From contig CAXRIA010000032.1 of NCBI GenBank assembly GCA_964230805.1, positions 1 through 64,000 of the forward strand: a DNA stretch of 64,000 nt, given 5' to 3'. Positions 53,919-63,085 of the stretch are shown here, piece after piece. The notes beneath the pieces are model-generated. The model did no database searches, was not told where the DNA came from, and saw only the letters and a program-made list of their open reading frames with translations. Each line of letters opens with the position of its first letter. Position 1 is the first letter of the stretch. The DNA comes from Flavicella sp964230805 (GTDB taxonomy: Bacteria > Bacteroidota > Bacteroidia > Flavobacteriales > Flavobacteriaceae). The position numbers and the translations under genes are program-made.

Positions 53919-55268
53919 CTAATTCTTTGACCAATTGTATTGAAAGTCGCAACTCTGATAGCTCTCATTGATTTTGATGAAGGTTTCTAGAACATGTTCT
54001 GAGTACCAGTTTGCAAGTGTTTCTTCTCTCTTTTTTTGCAATGTCAATTGTTGTATCTTCACATAATCCTGAACAAAATCTGCAATATGTCCATCAATTT
54101 TATCTTTCATCAAGATAATTTTAAACATTTTTTCGCCTTCTCTCGTTTCATCAAAATAGGGTTCAGATACATCATTCAAATCAAGCGTATTGACCCTACC
54201 GTACAAAGCAGGATCCATACGGATCAATTCAAATCTGGAATCGTTGGTTTGAGGGTTCATGACAATTCCATTATTTTGCTTTGTATCCAAGTCTTCAGAA
54301 TATTTCACAACAGCGTCTTCAAATTTCAAATTACCAGACAGTATACTATCTCTAATTTTTTCAATTTTTTCCTTGACCGAATTCAGTTTTTCTTGCGTTA
54401 CTTTTGGCTGTATCAACACATGCCTCACATCTCTTTGTTGCCCTTTTATTTTTTCCAATTGAATGATATGAAAACCAAAATCAGTTCGAAAAGGCTCTGA
54501 AACTTCCCCTTCATCTAAGCGAAAAGCAACTTCCTTAAATTCCTTTACAAAGCCACTTTCTCTTGTAATAGAATAAGCACCCCCGTTGCTCGCAACTGCT
54601 GGATCCTCGGAATACAACACCGCCTTCATTCGAATACTCGAACCGTTGAGAATATCGTCACGAATCTCATTTAACTTATCTACCGTCGCTTTGATTTCTT
54701 CGCGCGAGGGTTTTGCGTACATCACAATTTGAGCCAACTCCACCTCTGTACCAAACTCTGGTAAGTTATTTCCTTCCTCCAAGCTCTTGTAGTACAAGCG
54801 AACTTCTTCGGGTGTTACGGCGACATCTTTTAATATGGCTTGTTTTTCTCCTTGGATTCGTAAATTTTGTCTTTCGATTTTTTTCAACTCCGACCGCAAA
54901 TCTGACTCATCGTCAAAACCATACATTTCTACAACCTTCTTCATGTCTCCAAGTTGTTGCTTGAAATAGGCAATATTTCTTTCCACCCCAGATTCTATCT
55001 GAGCTTCTGATACCATTACACTGTCTACTACCGCATGATGCGCCAATAATTTCTGCAACATTATTTCTTCCAACACATCACAATTGGACTTCGACACCTT
55101 TCCTTCGCTTCGCTGGATCAATTCTTGCTTGAACTTCACAACATCTGACTCCAACACTATATTTTCTCCAACAACAACAGCAACACCATCAATTTTGAGT
55201 TTTGCCTGTCCAAAAAGATGGACTGAGGTTAAGAGGAATAGAAGCAAAAAGCTTGTTTTTTTTATCAT
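53919..55268 (-). CDS. SurA-like periplasmic peptidyl-prolyl isomerase
   Basis: The ATG at 55268 gives 449 residues with a signal peptide (MIKKTSFLLLFLLTSVHLFG, then Gln). A SurA N-terminal chaperone region (about 25-170) is followed by two parvulin domains: VELAQIVMYAKPSREE onward, ending FRTDFGFHIIQLEKI, and RDVRHVLIQPKV onward. The second parvulin domain is weaker. SurA delivers unfolded outer-membrane proteins to the BAM complex. It is the last gene of a three-gene leftward operon of related proteins, with one base between the upstream stop and its start. Confidence 0.93.
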   Translation of the reverse strand: MIKKTSFLLLFLLTSVHLFGQAKLKIDGVAVVVGENIVLESDVVKFKQELIQRSEGKVSKSNCDVLEEIMLQKLLAHHAVVDSVMVSEAQIESGVERNIAYFKQQLGDMKKVVEMYGFDDESDLRSELKKIERQNLRIQGEKQAILKDVAVTPEEVRLYYKSLEEGNNLPEFGTEVELAQIVMYAKPSREEIKATVDKLNEIRDDILNGSSIRMKAVLYSEDPAVASNGGAYSITRESGFVKEFKEVAFRLDEGEVSEPFRTDFGFHIIQLEKIKGQQRDVRHVLIQPKVTQEKLNSVKEKIEKIRDSILSGNLKFEDAVVKYSEDLDTKQNNGIVMNPQTNDSRFELIRMDPALYGRVNTLDLNDVSEPYFDETREGEKMFKIILMKDKIDGHIADFVQDYVKIQQLTLQKKREETLANWYSEHVLETFIKINESYQSCDFQYNWSKN

Positions 55269-55269
55269 T

Positions 55270-56124
55270 TTAATAAATTTCAAATTGTTTGTTTTTAATA
55301 GCATCGTCAATCAATACCTTTTCAATAGTCTCTACCAATTGCAACTTTCTTTGATGCAAAATCATTGTTTTGATAACACCCGAAATATATCGAATGGGGG
55401 CAATCTCATTTTTCTGCAATACTTCATTGATGTAAACCAATGAGGTACTTCCTTCGATATTTTTTTGTAAAAGACGATACGGTTGTAGGTTCGTCAATTT
55501 ATATTCTTCCCGAAACGCAGGAACTTTATTAAAAAAGTCTAACGAACGTATCCAGATTGAATCACTCAAAAAATAATCTTCAAACAACGCACTCTGTTCG
55601 TCCAAAAGCTGCAAATCGTTTTTCCCATTGGAAACGAGCAATCTTTTTAATCTAGAGATATTTTTGTCTCCTTGCTTGACTTTTACAAATCGAAACTTTA
55701 TCAACTCTTCGTTTGTCCGAAAGTTTTCTTTATTTTTCTTGTAATAACTTACTATTTCTTGTTCTGTAACTACCGTATCCAAACGTTGTTTTATCAGAGC
55801 TTCTTTAAAGGAATTGATAAACAGATCTTTTCTGTATTTCTCCACCAATTCATTCAAATTCTCGTTTTCTTCCGGCAGGTTCAAAATCGATTTTTCTAGC
55901 AACAACTGTTCTTTTGCCCAGTTGTTGATAAAATCTCTCGCAATAACAATACTGTCTTTTTTTGGAACGTTGTGAGGGAAAACTTTCTGCAAATCGTCTT
56001 CATAGAGTTGCACGTCATTGACTCTTGCAATCACCCTTGATTTTTTTTCAGCATTTGCCGAATCAAAAAATTGACATGAAGCTATAAGTAGCAAGCCGAC
56101 ACAACAGAGGTATTTTGTTATCAC
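55270..56124 (-). CDS. SurA N-domain-like lipoprotein without parvulin domain
   Basis: The GTG at 56124 overlaps the upstream TAG (TAGTG) and gives 284 residues with a lipobox (LIASC), so it is membrane-anchored. Residues 35-120 resemble the SurA N-terminal chaperone region (IARVNDVQLYEDDLQKVFP). A later stretch (VVTEQEIVSYYKKNKENFR) is the usual lead-in to a parvulin domain, but no clear parvulin core follows. An alternative in-frame ATG at 56208 lies inside the upstream gene and would bury the lipobox. It is likely a chaperone-type partner of the flanking isomerases. Confidence 0.82.
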   Translation of the reverse strand: MITKYLCCVGLLLIASCQFFDSANAEKKSRVIARVNDVQLYEDDLQKVFPHNVPKKDSIVIARDFINNWAKEQLLLEKSILNLPEENENLNELVEKYRKDLFINSFKEALIKQRLDTVVTEQEIVSYYKKNKENFRTNEELIKFRFVKVKQGDKNISRLKRLLVSNGKNDLQLLDEQSALFEDYFLSDSIWIRSLDFFNKVPAFREEYKLTNLQPYRLLQKNIEGSTSLVYINEVLQKNEIAPIRYISGVIKTMILHQRKLQLVETIEKVLIDDAIKNKQFEIY

Positions 56125-57995
56125 TATGAATTCAATAATTTTTTGGCGGTTCTCAGACGAGATTTGTACACTTTGATTTTGTGCTTCTCTCTGAGTGAAC
56201 GAATCCATTTGTTTTCTATGTACTCCTGAAAATCATTACTAACTTTGCCCTTCACATCAGAAAACAAAGGCTGTACACCTTCTTTAATTTTTAAAATTTT
56301 CACAAGCGTTGTGTACTCCTTTTCTTTGTACGTCTCGATTGTGTTGGGTACAAAGGTAATCTTCTTTGGGAAAATAGCCGCCGTTTTCTCAAAATCTCCT
56401 GCTTTCATTATAAGTCCCTCTTTATTGGCTACTGTATGATCCAGAGAGTCTATGTCATTTAGGTTTGAAAAATAGGCATGCATACCCTCCAAAAGCTTCG
56501 CTTCTTTGGCACGAACTACAATGGCAGTGACCCTATCATTTGTTTTGTATTTGTAAGAATTTTGATTGTAATACCGTTGCAAACCTAGGGTATCTTTCCG
56601 AGCGACATCCCAAACCTTATTTTGCATCAAATCAAAAAGTAGCAATCCGTTTTTATACTCTTCAAAAATATTTTTAAAATCTTCGTTCGTGTCTTCTAGA
56701 TGTTCCTTGTAATAATCCAATATTTTACGGTCTACAAATTTTTCAAAAACAGCCTCCGAATATTGATTTCTTTGTTTTTTAAGATACTGGGCAAAATCTT
56801 TTTGATGGTAGGTTTCGTCTTCTATTTTAAGTAGCCAAAGATTCAAGCTGTCTGCTTTTTGAGAACCTATCGTTTTCTTTGTTGCCTCATTGATTCCAAT
56901 GTTGTATTCTTTTTTCAACCTTTCCGTCACTGGATTGGCTAGATTTTTTGAACGGGGGTCTGATTTCACCTTTCTTTTCAATGCTTCTTTTGAGGATTCA
57001 AAATCCTTTATCGGATATCGTTTGATAAATTTCAAAATATGCCAACCATATGCGGTTTGAAATGGTTTCGAATAGGGTTTTTCATCAGACAAGGAAAAGC
57101 TTACTTTATCAAATGGAGGCGGCATGGAACCCATTGAAAACTTCTGGAGTTTTCCTCCATTAGATGCAGAGCGTTTGTCATCTGAAAATTTCTCTGCCAA
57201 GGATCCAAAATCAGCGCCGTTTTGAATTTCATCGTATACTTTATTCAAAAGAATTTTTCCGTTTTCAGATCGATCCCGACTCATGATATGCGCTACTTCC
57301 ACTTCTCCCTCCGAATCTCTTACATCCGTCACTTTTAAAATATGATATCCAAATCGCGTTCGAAATACCGGAGAAACTTCTCCTAATTTTGTTGTATAAG
57401 CCATGTTTTCGAAAGGTGTCACCATTCGAAACACAGTAAAATAACTCAAATCTCCTTCATTTGTCTTGGCGCTTGGGTCTTCTGAATATTTTTTTGCCGC
57501 GACTGCAAAGTCAGTACCCTTTAAAATCTCCCCTCGGATTTCAGAAATTTTCTGAAACGCTTCCGCAGTATCTTTAGACTTTTCATTCAAACGTATCAAA
57601 ATATGACTCGCTCTTATTTCTTTCTTGCTTCTTTCGTAAGCCTCTAAAGTCAAACTATCAATATACTTATCATCCGTTAGGTACGGCAAAGCCAATTGTT
57701 CTCTATATTTTAAAACCTCTTGCTTATACGCCTCAGCAGTGTCCATTTTCAAAGCGGTTGCCTCTATTAATTTTAATTTGTAATCGATGAACAATTCCAA
57801 ATCATTTTTAACCGCTTCGCGGTCGTATACTGTTGAGGTGAGGTCTTTGTTTTTATGAAACAGTCTCACAAATTCTGACAGATAAACCGGCGTATCATCA
57901 ATCTTTAACAATACCTTATCTTTTGATTTCTGTGCATACGCTCCTACATTCAGAAGCAGCAGCAGTCCACTGAGTACAATTGTTTTCTTAATCAT
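56124..57995 (-). CDS. Periplasmic peptidyl-prolyl isomerase with two parvulin domains
   Basis: The ATG at 57995 gives 623 residues with a signal peptide (MIKKTIVLSGLLLLLNVGAYA, then Gln). A SurA/PpiC N-terminal region (about 25-115) is followed by parvulin domain 1 (RASHILIRLNEK to RTRFGYHILKVTD) and parvulin domain 2 (VEVAHIMSRDRS to FQTAYGWHILKFIK). A long C-terminal helical region of about 260 residues ends the protein. Both parvulin domains have the paired FGxH-type His. It should fold outer-membrane proteins in the periplasm. It is the first gene of the operon, 93 bases after DUF493. Confidence 0.93.
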   Translation of the reverse strand: MIKKTIVLSGLLLLLNVGAYAQKSKDKVLLKIDDTPVYLSEFVRLFHKNKDLTSTVYDREAVKNDLELFIDYKLKLIEATALKMDTAEAYKQEVLKYREQLALPYLTDDKYIDSLTLEAYERSKKEIRASHILIRLNEKSKDTAEAFQKISEIRGEILKGTDFAVAAKKYSEDPSAKTNEGDLSYFTVFRMVTPFENMAYTTKLGEVSPVFRTRFGYHILKVTDVRDSEGEVEVAHIMSRDRSENGKILLNKVYDEIQNGADFGSLAEKFSDDKRSASNGGKLQKFSMGSMPPPFDKVSFSLSDEKPYSKPFQTAYGWHILKFIKRYPIKDFESSKEALKRKVKSDPRSKNLANPVTERLKKEYNIGINEATKKTIGSQKADSLNLWLLKIEDETYHQKDFAQYLKKQRNQYSEAVFEKFVDRKILDYYKEHLEDTNEDFKNIFEEYKNGLLLFDLMQNKVWDVARKDTLGLQRYYNQNSYKYKTNDRVTAIVVRAKEAKLLEGMHAYFSNLNDIDSLDHTVANKEGLIMKAGDFEKTAAIFPKKITFVPNTIETYKEKEYTTLVKILKIKEGVQPLFSDVKGKVSNDFQEYIENKWIRSLREKHKIKVYKSRLRTAKKLLNS

Positions 57996-58088
57996 TTCAT
58001 TTTTAATTTTGGTCACAAAAAAACACGTTTTGTTTCTTTTTCAACAAAGAAAGATATGCTAAGCCTTTTAAAATAGCTGTTAAAAAAA

Positions 58089-58370
58089 TCACAAAGATAC
58101 AATTCCTTCCACATGAGAAACTTGCTTGTATTTCTCAATGATTGCGGCAGAACTTTCCATTTTTACGGATATGGAAATACTTACGTATTTGTTCGTTTTG
58201 GATGGTTTCGTTTGAATGCTTGCTCCACTCCTCTCAAAAACTGCTTTCACTTCATTCAACTGATTTTTAGAGGTCGGAACAATAAACTTGTAGAGATAGG
58301 TCGTTGGAAATGTGGTAGAGGCCTCTAAACTATCTTTGAGTTTCTTGTAAAATTCTTCTTGCTTGCTCAT
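58089..58370 (-). CDS. DUF493 family protein
   Basis: The 93-residue protein has the small ferredoxin-like ACT-type fold of DUF493 (YbeD family): TTYLYKFIVPTSKNQ, then YVSISISVKMESSAAIIEKY and the ending HVEGIVSL. Its function is unknown; related proteins are thought to bind small molecules or to be allosteric regulators. It lies upstream of the SurA-like operon in the same direction. Confidence 0.87.
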   Translation of the reverse strand: MSKQEEFYKKLKDSLEASTTFPTTYLYKFIVPTSKNQLNEVKAVFERSGASIQTKPSKTNKYVSISISVKMESSAAIIEKYKQVSHVEGIVSL

Positions 58371-58563
58371 ATAACATTCATTTCGTTCAAGAGGTTTCCA
58401 TGAACCTCACGCAAAACTACATTAATTTGTTGAATTTTTTTACATATCGAATCGTTTAAAACAGAAAATACAATCCACAACAACCAAAGATTTTATGCTC
58501 GAATCATCGGTTTTATACCCTGTAAAAATTGCTTCCTCCTCTCAAATCCTGTATTTTTGTTTT

Positions 58564-59106
58564 ATGCCGCAAAAAATTGTCATTACGGGAGGTCCAGGGT
58601 CGGGAAAAACCACTTTACTCCAATCTTTAAAACATCAAGGATTTCATTGCATGGATGAAATTTCCAGAACGCTTACTTTAGAGGCTCGAAAAAATGGCGT
58701 TGCACATTTATTTTTGTCAGATCCTTTGGCCTTTAGTAGTCTTCTTTTAGAAAAGAGAAAAGAACAATTTGTACAGGCCGAAAAATCAAATCATGACTTT
58801 GTTTTTATGGATCGAGGAATCCCGGATATTGAAGCCTACTTAAATTTCAAAAAACAAGCACACACGTTTCCTTTTGAAGCAATTAACAAATCAAACACCT
58901 ATCAAAACATTTTCATCACGCCTCCCTGGCAGGAAATTTATACCACGGACAACGAGCGGTATGAAACTTTTTCCGAAGCACAAAAAATTCATCTTGAGCT
59001 TGAAAAAGTATACCGTAAATTAGGATACAATCCGATTTGCATTCCTTTGGGAACGCCTTTAGAAAGAACAAATTTTATTTTACAGCAATTGCATATTTTC
59101 CAATGA
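58564..59106 (+). CDS. AAA-type predicted ATPase (COG3911-like)
   Basis: The ATG at 58564 gives 180 residues, with the Walker A ITGGPGSGKTTL at about 6-17, the HCMDEISRT segment and FMDRGIPDIEAYL at about 80-92. This fits the AAA_28 small ATPase family. No biochemical role is known to me. An ATG at 58495 is in frame but adds a segment without similarity. Its TGA overlaps the ATG of the recQ-like gene (ATGA), so the two are coupled. Confidence 0.85.
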   Translation: MPQKIVITGGPGSGKTTLLQSLKHQGFHCMDEISRTLTLEARKNGVAHLFLSDPLAFSSLLLEKRKEQFVQAEKSNHDFVFMDRGIPDIEAYLNFKKQAHTFPFEAINKSNTYQNIFITPPWQEIYTTDNERYETFSEAQKIHLELEKVYRKLGYNPICIPLGTPLERTNFILQQLHIFQ

Positions 59107-60992
59107 GAAGCCCGCTTTCCATCTTAAAAAAATATTGGGGACACCAAACATTCAGACCGCTCCAAGAAGAAATCATAGCGCATGTGCTACAAAAAAAAGA
59201 GAGTGTTGTTCTTTTGCCAACTGGGGGTGGCAAATCCATTTGCTTTCAAATACCTGCTTTGCTAATGGAAGGAACCTGTTTGGTGGTAAGCCCTTTGCTT
59301 GCTTTGATGCAAGATCAAATAGACAGCCTCAACCGAAAGAACCTGAAAGCGGTCGCTTTGAACAAAAATAGAAGTCAAGAAGAATTGATTGTTTTATTTG
59401 ATAACTTGCAATTCACAAACACCAAATTCTTATATCTTTCTCCTGAAAAATTACAATCTCAATTTATCCAAAACAAAATTAAGCAACTCAACATTTCTCT
59501 CATTGCCATTGATGAAGCACACTGTATTTCGGAGTGGGGACATGACTTTAGACCCAGTTATCTGAAATTAAACACACTCCGAGAACTTTGCCCAAAAGCC
59601 AATTTTATAGCCCTCACCGCTACGGCTACTGAAAAAGTATTGAAGGATATTGCTTTCCATTTACATCTAAAAAATGAGCGCCTTTTTCAAAGTTCTTACA
59701 AAAGAGAAAATCTCGCCTATCAGGTTTTTAACATCGAAGCCAAATTTGTGAAAGTGTTGCAAATTTTAAAAAAAATCAAATCGCCCATAATCATCTACAC
59801 AAACCAACGTAAAAACGCCGAAAAAATTAGCAGCCGACTCAATCAAGCCAATTTTCCAAGTGTTTTTTACCACGGAGGAATGACCCCGGAAATAAAAAAG
59901 CAAATGTACGATCAATGGTACAGCGAATCTGTGAGGATTATGGTGGCTACGAATGCCTTCGGAATGGGAATTGACAAGGATAACATTCGTTGCGTAATTC
60001 ATTATGACTTGCCCAATAGTATTGAAAATTACCTACAAGAAGCGGGACGTGCAGGTAGGGATGAAAAAAAATCTTTTGCTGTTCTCTTAACAAACAAACC
60101 AGATCTCAGCGCACAGCTTCAAAATTTCGAACAACAAGAATACACTATAGCCCTCGTTAAAAAAACCTATTTCCAATTGAACCAATATTTTCAGATTGCC
60201 AAGGGAGAACAAACTGAAAAACATTATGAGTTTGACCTGTATGAATTCTGTGATCGCTATGATTTCTCAGTAAAAAAAACCGCTACAATTCTACAAATGC
60301 TGGAAAATCAAGGTGTCTTGAGTCTATTTAGAGGACATCAAAGAAAACCGGCTTTGCAATTCATCGCAAACAGCAATTGTGTTTTATCGTATTGTGAAAA
60401 ACATCCATCTGCTGCCGATCTCATTCAATTCATATTGAGAAGTTATGGAGGTATCTTTGAAAATTTTGTACCTATATCTCTGTACAGACTTTCCAAAGAA
60501 CTACAAACAACCAAGCAAGAGATACACTCCATTTTACAAAACTTAGAACGTGATTCGTTAATCAAATACCTCTCCGCCTCGAAGAAATCAGCGATGCGTT
60601 TTTTGGTGCCGAGAGAAGACGACAGAACCATCAACGGGATTGCAAAAAAAATAAAACGGATTCAGGCGAATAAAAAGAAAAAATTCCAAGACATGATTGC
60701 ATTTGTTGAGAACCGAAAATCATGCAGAAGTGTACAATTACTCGCCTATTTTGGTGAAAAAAAAGCAGTAGATTGTGGCCTTTGTGAGGTGTGTTTAGAA
60801 AAAAACAAACACACCCTTCCTTCCAACGAACTAAAAAAAAACATTCTAGACCTCTTAAAAATCAAAGAAATGAGTTCCCAACAAATTTGTCAACACATTT
60901 TTAGTAAGGAAACCATTATTTTAAGAACTTTGCAAGAACTTTTAGAAGCACAGCAAATACAATTGACTGACCACAATACCTATAAAAAATAG
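59103..60992 (+). CDS. RecQ family ATP-dependent DNA helicase
   Basis: The ATG at 59103 gives 629 residues. Helicase motifs include FRPLQEEII, LPTGGGKSICFQIP (Walker A), IDEAHCISEWGHDFR (DExH with the RecQ aromatic loop), TATATEKV and QEAGRAGRDEKKS. A zinc site of the RQC type is formed by cysteines in SCRSVQLLAYF and DCGLCEVC. No HRDC domain is seen. RecQ helicases unwind recombination and repair intermediates. It may be one of two RecQ proteins in such genomes. It is translationally coupled to the upstream ATPase gene. Confidence 0.94.
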   Translation: MRSPLSILKKYWGHQTFRPLQEEIIAHVLQKKESVVLLPTGGGKSICFQIPALLMEGTCLVVSPLLALMQDQIDSLNRKNLKAVALNKNRSQEELIVLFDNLQFTNTKFLYLSPEKLQSQFIQNKIKQLNISLIAIDEAHCISEWGHDFRPSYLKLNTLRELCPKANFIALTATATEKVLKDIAFHLHLKNERLFQSSYKRENLAYQVFNIEAKFVKVLQILKKIKSPIIIYTNQRKNAEKISSRLNQANFPSVFYHGGMTPEIKKQMYDQWYSESVRIMVATNAFGMGIDKDNIRCVIHYDLPNSIENYLQEAGRAGRDEKKSFAVLLTNKPDLSAQLQNFEQQEYTIALVKKTYFQLNQYFQIAKGEQTEKHYEFDLYEFCDRYDFSVKKTATILQMLENQGVLSLFRGHQRKPALQFIANSNCVLSYCEKHPSAADLIQFILRSYGGIFENFVPISLYRLSKELQTTKQEIHSILQNLERDSLIKYLSASKKSAMRFLVPREDDRTINGIAKKIKRIQANKKKKFQDMIAFVENRKSCRSVQLLAYFGEKKAVDCGLCEVCLEKNKHTLPSNELKKNILDLLKIKEMSSQQICQHIFSKETIILRTLQELLEAQQIQLTDHNTYKK

Positions 60993-61044
60993 TATTTGAA
61001 AGTCAAGATTCACATAAAACACACCGCCGAAATAAAATAGCATT

Positions 61045-61989
61045 ATGAAAGATTTAAAAATTGTGTTTATGGGAACCCCCGATTTCGCGGTGACCATTTT
61101 GAAAACTTTATTGGAGAAAAATTATTCCGTGGTTGGTGTTGTAACCGCTCCCGATAAACCTGCAGGTAGAGGAAGAAAAATAAGAGAATCTGCAGTCAAA
61201 AAATTCGCTCAAGAAAAAGGAATCCCCATTTTACAACCACTCAATTTAAAAGATGAAAACTTCGTAAATGAATTGAAAGAATTGCAAGCCAATCTGCAAA
61301 TTGTTGTCGCCTTTCGCATGCTTCCCAAGACCGTGTGGAATATGCCTGAGTACGGCACCTTCAATTTACACGCTTCTTTGTTACCCGATTACAGAGGGGC
61401 TGCTCCTATCAATTGGGCCATTATCAACGGAGAAACCAAAACAGGAGTGACCACCTTCTTTCTTGATGACAACATTGATACAGGTGAAGTCATTCTTCAA
61501 GAAGAAACGACTATCGAAACCAAGGAAACCGTTGGCGAACTACACGACAAGCTCATGCACTTGGGAAGTGAACTCGTAATTAAAACCGTACACCTTATTG
61601 AAAACAACCAAGCAAACACATGGAAACAGCCTGCAAAATCATCAAAATTTGCCTTTAAAATACATACCTCAACTTGTAAAATTGACTGGAACAAATCATT
61701 GGACACCATTGCCGACCACATTCGAGGATTGAACCCCTATCCGGCAGCATGGTGTGAATTATCAAACAACGATTCCGTTTCAAAAGTAAAAATATACGAT
61801 ATCGAAAAAGAATACGAGGACCATTCCTTTGCTATTGGGAAAATCATAACTACAAAAAAAACACTCAAAGTGGCGACCAAAGGAGGTTTTCTAAACATTC
61901 TTTCGCTTCAACTTGCTGGAAAAAAACGAATGAATACCGCGAGTTTATTGAATGGGTACCAATTTGACACTGACTCCAAGCTGATGTAA
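61045..61989 (+). CDS. fmt: Methionyl-tRNA formyltransferase
   Basis: The 314-residue protein is full-length Fmt, which formylates Met-tRNA(fMet) for initiation. VFMGTPDFAV opens the formyltransferase fold; the catalytic region FNLHASLLPDYRGAAPI holds the Asn and His, and the Asp lies in FFLDDNIDTGEVI. The C-terminal beta-barrel tRNA-binding domain includes RGLNPYPAAW. def is not adjacent. It follows recQ after 52 bases in the same direction. Confidence 0.97.
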   Translation: MKDLKIVFMGTPDFAVTILKTLLEKNYSVVGVVTAPDKPAGRGRKIRESAVKKFAQEKGIPILQPLNLKDENFVNELKELQANLQIVVAFRMLPKTVWNMPEYGTFNLHASLLPDYRGAAPINWAIINGETKTGVTTFFLDDNIDTGEVILQEETTIETKETVGELHDKLMHLGSELVIKTVHLIENNQANTWKQPAKSSKFAFKIHTSTCKIDWNKSLDTIADHIRGLNPYPAAWCELSNNDSVSKVKIYDIEKEYEDHSFAIGKIITTKKTLKVATKGGFLNILSLQLAGKKRMNTASLLNGYQFDTDSKLM

Positions 61990-62074
61990 AACCCAAAAAA
62001 ACGCCTTATTTCGTACGATTATTAACAAATTGCAGTGTTTTATTAACAAAACAGGTGATTTTGTATGAAATAAC

Positions 62075-62104
62075 TTGCGTAAACCCTTATTCCTGCTATA
62101 TTTG
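62075..62104 (+). promoter_or_regulatory. Putative promoter of the HU gene
   Basis: TTG at 62075-62077 and TATATTTG at 62097-62104 are 19 bases apart, an exact phylum-type promoter, 52 bases upstream of the HU ATG. Confidence 0.6.
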
Positions 62105-62156
62105 TTATTGTTAAATGTAAATTTTAAACCAATTTTTTAATTTTAAACTATAAATT

Positions 62157-62429
62157 ATGAACAAATCAGATTTAATCAATGCAATGGCTGCTGACGCAGG
62201 AATTTCTAAAGCAGCAGCGAAAGCAGCATTAGAATCATTAACTGACAACGTAACAAGCACTTTGAAAAGTGGTGGTAAAGTTGCTTTAGTAGGATGGGGT
62301 ACTTGGTCTGTATCAAAAAGAGCAGCAAGAGAAGGTAGAAATCCTCAAACAGGAGCTACGATTCAAATCGCCGCGAAAAATATCGTAAAATTCAAAGCTG
62401 GTGCTGGATTGAGCGACTCGGTAAACTAG
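62157..62429 (+). CDS. HU family DNA-binding protein
   Basis: The 90-residue histone-like protein bends and compacts DNA as a dimer. MNKSDLINAMAADAGISKAA opens the dimerisation helices, and GWGTWSVSKRAAREGRNPQT carries the beta-arm with the RNPQT proline that intercalates into DNA. HU is one of the most abundant proteins in the cell, which fits the strong promoter and the long terminator around this gene. Confidence 0.96.
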   Translation: MNKSDLINAMAADAGISKAAAKAALESLTDNVTSTLKSGGKVALVGWGTWSVSKRAAREGRNPQTGATIQIAAKNIVKFKAGAGLSDSVN

Positions 62430-62451
62430 TATTTCAGATACCTAAATACAC

Positions 62452-62487
62452 AAAAACTTCTTTGAATACTCAAAGAAGTTTTTTTTT
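62452..62487 (+). terminator. Terminator after the HU gene
   Basis: AAAAACTTCTTTGA and its complement (62452-62465 with 62470-62483) form a 14-bp stem with loop ATAC, followed by more T. It lies 22 bases after the HU stop. Confidence 0.85.
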
Positions 62488-62527
62488 GTCTTTTTTTTTG
62501 ACTATCTTTTTATTTCAAAACACCACA

Positions 62528-63085
62528 ATGCACTTATTAGAACCAACAAAAGGGAAACTACTTGTTGCAGAACCTTCCATATTAAACGACAGCTCTTTCA
62601 ATAGATCCGTTGTCTTGCTTACCGAACATTCGGAAGACAGTTCCATAGGTTTTATTATGAACAAACCCTTGGAATTGACGATTCGAGACTTGATTCCTGA
62701 AATAGATTGCTCATTTGGTATTTACCAAGGAGGCCCTGTTGAACAAAACAACTTATATTTCATTCACAAACTTCCAGAACTCATACCCAATAGTATTGCA
62801 ATAGACAATGGCATTTATTGGGGTGGCGATTTCGATGCCTTGTCCAGTTCGCTCCACAACCACAAAATACCGGAAAATAAAATTCGTTTTTTCTTAGGCT
62901 ACTCAGGATGGTCAACCAACCAACTACAAAATGAAATCAGCGAAAAATCTTGGTTTTGTATTGAAAATACACACGCCAACATTTTAGAACTTGAAAACAC
63001 ATCCTGTTGGAAAAATCATCTTTTAGATATTGGTGGCACCTATCGATTATGGGCCAACGCACCCTCCGATGTAAACCTGAATTAA
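62528..63085 (+). CDS. YqgE/AlgH (UPF0301) family protein
   Basis: The ATG at 62528 gives 185 residues, beginning HLLEPTKGKLLVAEPSI and continuing FNRSVVLLTEHSEDSSIGFIMN, the YqgE signature. GGPVEQNNLYFIH and FLGYSGWSTNQLQNEI follow. The function is not established. An ATG at 62462 is in frame but would translate through the HU terminator. The last four bases overlap the stop end of the convergent aminotransferase gene. Confidence 0.9.
   Translation: MHLLEPTKGKLLVAEPSILNDSSFNRSVVLLTEHSEDSSIGFIMNKPLELTIRDLIPEIDCSFGIYQGGPVEQNNLYFIHKLPELIPNSIAIDNGIYWGGDFDALSSSLHNHKIPENKIRFFLGYSGWSTNQLQNEISEKSWFCIENTHANILELENTSCWKNHLLDIGGTYRLWANAPSDVNLN

Noticed and set aside
62462..62527. Longer start for the yqgE gene
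   Set aside because: The extension would be translated from the HU terminator hairpin and has no family similarity; the ATG at 62528 matches the usual start.
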